Shown here: piece after piece, positions 60,226 to 64,000 of the stretch
How the letters are laid out: each line of letters begins with the position of its first letter
Numbering within the stretch: the first letter of the stretch is position 1
Source: Lentisphaera profundi
GTDB taxonomy: Bacteria; Verrucomicrobiota; Lentisphaeria; Lentisphaerales; Lentisphaeraceae
Reading direction: 5' to 3'
NCBI RefSeq assembly: GCF_028728065.1
Contig: NZ_CP117811.1
Span: 372,001-436,000, forward strand
DNA: 64,000 nt
Notes under the pieces: model-generated
What the model saw: the letters and a program-made list of their open reading frames with translations, nothing else
What the model was told of the DNA's origin: nothing
Database searches by the model: none
Program-made: the position numbers and the translations under genes

Positions 60226-61557
60226 CTATTGCTGTGAAGGGCGCTTCCAGTTTACATGATCAGCTTTTTTGAGGTAGGAGTTCATGATTTTGCGCATTTC
60301 GCCAAATTTTTCAGGGAAGGTCTTACTGAGGTCTTTTGCTTCAAGTGGATCTTTTTCCATATCAAAAAGCTCATATTTGTCTTTTGCCGAGTTTTTGACT
60401 AATTTCCACTGATCAATGCGCAGGGCATGTTTTTTATATTTCTGTAACCAAGTATAAAACTGTTGGCGTTTTTTAAATTCATTTTGTGAAGCAGACATGA
60501 GTTCAGGAAGAAATGATTTGCCATCCATTTTTCCAGGATATTTGATCTCCGCGGCATCAATAAGAGTAGGCATGAAGTCCATTGTCATAGCCTTGAAATC
60601 CGAAACACTAGCCGCTGTAATTTTTCCTGGCCAAGTCACAGAAGTGCAGACGCGCAGTCCACCTTCATACATATTTGTTTTATCGGCTCGGAGTTCACCA
60701 TTGTCTGCACCATACTTGATTTTTCCACCATTATCTGAGGTAAAAACGATGAGAGTGTTATTTTTGATTTTGAGCTTTTTTAAAGTTTCTAAGACGCGAC
60801 CGATTGAGTAATCTAGGTGTTCTATGAGGCCGGCAATTTTGGCGCGCTTATCTGTCGCATTTGGATAACGTTTTTTGAATTTTTGAAAATAATCTTCAGG
60901 TGGATGAATGGGATCATGAGGAGCATTATAGGAAAGGAATTGGAAAAAAGGACGTTGATCTTGCTGAGCTGATTTGATTTCTTCGATCGCCCAGTTTGTA
61001 AATAAGTCAGTGGCATGAGTGCCCTTAGTTTCGATGCGATCATTATTCTTGTACATGTAGGCATTGCCGTGGCGCGTGTGTTCCCAGTAATCATCCATCA
61101 TATCGCCAAGGAAACCATGAAAGATTTCGAAACCTCGATCATTTGGTCTATTGGGTGATTTTAAACCGAGGTGCCACTTACCAATCAGACTAGTACGGTA
61201 ATTGCCTTGTTGAAAAGCGTTGGCAATGGTTATCGCTTTGGGATCAAGGTATCCCCAGGAATTGTTATCATGCGTACGTACAACACCTGGAACACCTACT
61301 AGGTCTTGGTTACGACCAGTTAAGAAGGCAGCTCGTGAAGGAGAACAGACACAACTATTTGCCGTAAATTGCGTAAAGCGCATGCCATCTTTCATCAGTT
61401 GATCAATATGAGGAGTCTCTATATCCGCGGAGCCATAGGCCGAAAGATCTCGGTATCCTAAGTCATCCACCATAATAAAAAGGATATTTGGCTTTTCAGC
61501 CGCGGATAAACATGAGAAGGAAAAAAGAGTAAGTAAAGAGATGAGGATTTTAGTCAT
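60226..61557 (-). CDS. Type I sulfatase (S1 family)
   Basis: A 443-residue exported sulfatase. A signal peptide (1-18) is followed by the metal motif MVDDLGYRDLSAYG and the formylglycine motif CSPSRAAFLTGRN, whose Cys is converted to formylglycine. KWHLGLKSPNRPNDRGF and VFTSDNGG supply metal and sulfate ligands. It needs a maturase; none is in the window, as the SUMF1-like kinases keep only one of the two catalytic cysteine positions. It is set downstream of nothing on the same strand within 80 bases; ribosome site AAGGAA. Confidence 0.95.
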   Translation of the reverse strand: MTKILISLLTLFSFSCLSAAEKPNILFIMVDDLGYRDLSAYGSADIETPHIDQLMKDGMRFTQFTANSCVCSPSRAAFLTGRNQDLVGVPGVVRTHDNNSWGYLDPKAITIANAFQQGNYRTSLIGKWHLGLKSPNRPNDRGFEIFHGFLGDMMDDYWEHTRHGNAYMYKNNDRIETKGTHATDLFTNWAIEEIKSAQQDQRPFFQFLSYNAPHDPIHPPEDYFQKFKKRYPNATDKRAKIAGLIEHLDYSIGRVLETLKKLKIKNNTLIVFTSDNGGKIKYGADNGELRADKTNMYEGGLRVCTSVTWPGKITAASVSDFKAMTMDFMPTLIDAAEIKYPGKMDGKSFLPELMSASQNEFKKRQQFYTWLQKYKKHALRIDQWKLVKNSAKDKYELFDMEKDPLEAKDLSKTFPEKFGEMRKIMNSYLKKADHVNWKRPSQQ

Positions 61558-61640
61558 GATATTCCTTTTTTATATAAATATTCGTTATAAAAAGTCTGCT
61601 TAGGACAGAGAGACCATATAAGATGACTTATTAGTTCAAA

Positions 61641-63656
61641 TTATTTGATCTGAATATTTATAGACTTGCGTAAATTATTGATTTGTTTTTGTGGTAGTTG
61701 CCCTTGGTGGACAATTAGTTTTTTGAGTGATTTCACTTTATATATCTTGTCGACCTGAGTGATTTCACTTTGGCTGATATCTAAAGTGGATATTTTTAAG
61801 CCTTCAAATTCTGCGATATCATTTATAGACGTGCCACTGATTGTGAGTGAATTCAAATTGAGATAAGAAAGAGGGTTTTTCCCTGAAGCAAAAAATTCGG
61901 GACTCTTAAGGTAGTAGATTTGCTTGGAATTTAAAATCAGACTTTGGTCGCGAAAATTATATTCAAAACCCGAACCATCCCAGTTGAGATTGACCATTTT
62001 CAGTAGCTCAGTAACTGCGGAGTCATAGTAATTTAAGTCGCCACGAACTTTACTGTCGTAGGCAAGTAAGCGCAGGGCAATGGTGTAATCATATTTTACC
62101 TTTCCTTTGAGATCTGATATAAGCTTACTAAGCGCTTCAATACTTAATAAACCGATGGGCTTACGAGGTGAATAAAGGTATTTATTGCTGAGCTCACGAA
62201 GACCTTTGTTCTCTTCGTAGGGGAGGGTATCAATTTCCTGAAAGTTTTGCATGAGAAATAAGGAAAGGATGAGGTGATGACGAGCGGCGCTATTATTGGG
62301 GTCAATTTTTAAAATTTCGCGAGCATTAGCTAGAGTTTTATTAAGGGACTTAATCGGGTACTCATATATAAAAGTTTTTGAATTGAGTTCAGATTCTGAT
62401 AAAAAGTTTTCAGTCAGCCTTTTTAGTAGTGTTTGACTTTCATTTAGGAGTTGGTCAGCCTTGTTTTTCTCTTTCTCTAAATGAATTGCACTCTGCTCAG
62501 CTTTAATGGTTTCTGCTTTGGCGAGTTTAACTTGATCTTTTAGAGCACCAATAAAATAAAAACTCAGGCCAAAAATAATAATGATCGCCATAATAGCCGT
62601 CAATGAAGCTGCTTTGTTACGTTTGATTAGTAAGCCAAGTTCTTTTACTACACCCGCGTTCTCCGCTTCAGTTGAGAAACCAGATAGATAATTCTGGACC
62701 TCATTTTTTAGTTCATTGATGGATTGATAGCGAAGGTTTTTGTCTGCCTGTAAAGAACGCGATATAACGGCAGATAAACTTTTTGGAAAGTGACCATTAA
62801 GTAGTTTCTCTGGAGCGATGTATTGATTAGTTTTTGTTTTCTCAAAAATCATCTCTAGACTTCCTCCAGTAAAAGGGCATTTATAAGTCATCATGGAGTA
62901 AAGTAAGCAAGCCAAAGAAAACACATCGGTACGCTGATCAAGCTCTTCTTTGGCATCGATCTGCTCTGGCGACATGAAACCAGGAGTGCCGACAATTTTA
63001 TTTCTTTGAGTGAGGTGATTGAGCATGTCAGTATTGAGTAATAATTCTTCAAAGTCGGCACTTTCTTGAGCATGTAATATTTTTGCTAAGCCCCAATCAC
63101 AAACGAGAACTTCACCAAAGTCACCCACTTGAATATTGTCAGGTTTAAGGTCCAAATGAATGATGTTTTTTGAGTGAGCAAAGGCAATGGCATCACATAT
63201 TTTTAAAAAAATCTGCAATAAATCATGACGTGAATAAAGCTTTTGGTACTTTGGATTACCGAGTTTGAGTTGGGTGATGATTGCTTGGAGAGAATCACCT
63301 TCTTTAAGATCCATAGTGAAAAATGGGCGTCCCTCTTCGTTGAGCCCCATATCGTGCACGGAGATTATATTGGGGTGCTCAAGCATGGCTGTGAGACGTG
63401 CCTCGCGCAGAAAAAGCTCGAAAAAAGATTCATCTATTTCAGGCAATAATTCAGCTAAAGCAATATTTCTAGAGACGCTTTGATCAAGTACTTTTTTGAT
63501 TTGCTTCATGCCACCAGAAGCCACCTCTTCAATGAAGTAATAACGCTTATTGAGTTCTTTGAGCTCGGAATAAATTAGCGATTTATCTTTGGATTCAGAT
63601 TTTTCGTGAAAAAGACCAGTGAATTTTCGAGCAAATTTTTGTAGATCCTCACTCAT
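61641..63656 (-). CDS. Membrane Ser/Thr kinase-like protein with degenerate catalytic residues and LRR-like tail
   Basis: A 671-residue protein of kinase fold. Where other kinases have the ATP lysine (VALK) it has IALA (Ala68), and HRD is HLD (167-169). The catalytic Asp, Asn and DWG are kept (187-189) along with SPEQ. A membrane helix (about 375-395), a coiled coil and a C-terminal leucine-rich-repeat-like part (NLNSLTISGTSINDI, LDISQSEITQV) follow. It may be a pseudokinase or an atypical enzyme. The start at 63656 overlaps the sigma gene by eight bases, so they are coupled. A longer frame would run far into that gene. Confidence 0.88.
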   Translation of the reverse strand: MSEDLQKFARKFTGLFHEKSESKDKSLIYSELKELNKRYYFIEEVASGGMKQIKKVLDQSVSRNIALAELLPEIDESFFELFLREARLTAMLEHPNIISVHDMGLNEEGRPFFTMDLKEGDSLQAIITQLKLGNPKYQKLYSRHDLLQIFLKICDAIAFAHSKNIIHLDLKPDNIQVGDFGEVLVCDWGLAKILHAQESADFEELLLNTDMLNHLTQRNKIVGTPGFMSPEQIDAKEELDQRTDVFSLACLLYSMMTYKCPFTGGSLEMIFEKTKTNQYIAPEKLLNGHFPKSLSAVISRSLQADKNLRYQSINELKNEVQNYLSGFSTEAENAGVVKELGLLIKRNKAASLTAIMAIIIIFGLSFYFIGALKDQVKLAKAETIKAEQSAIHLEKEKNKADQLLNESQTLLKRLTENFLSESELNSKTFIYEYPIKSLNKTLANAREILKIDPNNSAARHHLILSLFLMQNFQEIDTLPYEENKGLRELSNKYLYSPRKPIGLLSIEALSKLISDLKGKVKYDYTIALRLLAYDSKVRGDLNYYDSAVTELLKMVNLNWDGSGFEYNFRDQSLILNSKQIYYLKSPEFFASGKNPLSYLNLNSLTISGTSINDIAEFEGLKISTLDISQSEITQVDKIYKVKSLKKLIVHQGQLPQKQINNLRKSINIQIK

Positions 63657-64000
63657 TAAAAAGTCGCATTTCTTGTTTAATTTGCTGAATTTCGCTGAGT
63701 AGTCGTTCTTTGACACGGTTCTTTAGTTTGTTGACAGAGTTTCTTTGTAAGTCGAGCTTACCTGCAATTACATCCGAGGAGATGTTGTCCATGGTCATTT
63801 TAAAAACTTCCATGGCTTTGCCTGAAAAGATAGGAGTCACGCGTTCCATGGCAGTTTGAACTACGTATACTTCCCATTCACTTTGAATTAATGATTCAAT
63901 TTCGGGTTGAGAAATACTCTCTTCTAAAGCTTCCTCTGAACGGAATTTTTCCATTTTTTCCGAGCGTCGATAAACTTTGCGGTAATGGTCTGCGACTCGA
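63649..64000 (-). CDS. ECF-type sigma factor, C-terminal part (runs off the right edge)
   Basis: The frame is open to the window edge and encodes at least 116 residues. Leftward of RVADHYRKVYRRSEK (the end of region 2) there is an acidic linker. Region 4 has FSGKAMEVFKMTMDNISSDVIAGKLDLQRNSVNKLKNR, a helix-turn-helix. The ATG at 63954 is internal, not the start. Sigma factors coupled to Ser/Thr kinases are a PVC habit, and the kinase-like protein at 61641 likely controls this one. Confidence 0.78.
   Translation of the reverse strand, partial: RVADHYRKVYRRSEKMEKFRSEEALEESISQPEIESLIQSEWEVYVVQTAMERVTPIFSGKAMEVFKMTMDNISSDVIAGKLDLQRNSVNKLKNRVKERLLSEIQQIKQEMRLFNE

Overview
The window looks like the chromosome of a Lentisphaerota or closely related PVC-group bacterium (Lentisphaera-like). 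The grounds are its moderate-to-low GC content, the two-gene PSCyt1-DUF1549-DUF1553 and DUF1501 set behind an ECF sigma and a FecR-LamG protein, a type I sulfatase, several receptor Ser/Thr kinases (two carrying SUMF1/FGE-like domains), and planctomycete-style sigma factors. This is inference from gene content; no ribosomal RNA gene is present to settle it.

Layout. 1-2000: the start of a secreted protein running off the left edge, then a membrane Ser/Thr kinase. 2014-7893 (-): a five-gene oligopeptide ABC transporter (oppA-B-C-D-F) whose OppC carries an inserted fibronectin-III-like domain. 8117-11801 (+): a zinc-ribbon membrane protein, an acetyl-esterase-like hydrolase and DsbD. 12000-28008: an accessory signalling island (below). 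28386-30338: an intact two-gene IS66 element with perfect 8-bp target duplications. 30351-37183 (-): a sigma factor fused to FHA, a DASS transporter and a CoaC-like flavoprotein, then pyrH, tsf, rpsB (with a repeat tail) and rpsT. 37439-43415: a dihaem cytochrome c, a polytopic membrane protein, an excisionase-type HTH regulator, a TPR protein, and the FecR-LamG/ECF sigma pair. 43573-47982: the PSCyt1/DUF1501 pair. 48072-54719: an alanine-dehydrogenase-family enzyme, a PhyH-like oxygenase, an SGNH hydrolase, a YdhR-like protein, an acyltransferase and zinc-ribbon membrane proteins. 55102-61557 (-): a cation/proton antiporter, a peptidase-like hydrolase, and a carbohydrate set (CBM-like, GH-A-like, sulfatase). 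61641-64000 (-): a kinase with degenerate catalytic motifs and an ECF-type sigma running off the right edge.

The main find is the 12.0-28.0 kb island. Four transcription units in it share one bipartite promoter-like motif, TGTCAGAA, exactly 13 bases, then WCGAAWKASCTT. The sites lie at 12006-12038, 20867-20899 (- strand), 20915-20947 and 22688-22720. I noticed no other copy upstream of a gene in the window. The units encode: (A) a lipoprotein, a secreted coiled-coil protein, a small secreted protein, an ExbB/TolQ-like and ExbD/TolR-like pair and two TonB/TolA-like anchored proteins; (D) an exported caspase with three CsgG/TolB-like domains and a C-terminal membrane anchor, a lipoprotein and a zinc-ribbon-FHA protein; (C) a double-zinc-ribbon SPFH-like coiled-coil protein followed by the remnant of a kinase start; (B) a paralogue of the unit A lipoprotein and two membrane kinases with periplasmic SUMF1-like domains. 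Removing the IS66 copy places a sigma-FHA gene about 0.37 kb from the island's end.

A reasonable model is an envelope-sensing phospho-signalling system. SUMF1-kinases would sense outside and phosphorylate inside, FHA proteins would read the phosphothreonine, an ECF-like sigma would drive all four units, and an ion-driven Exb/Tol-like machine and a caspase would act in the envelope. The joint regulation is seen in the sequence; the mechanism is inference.
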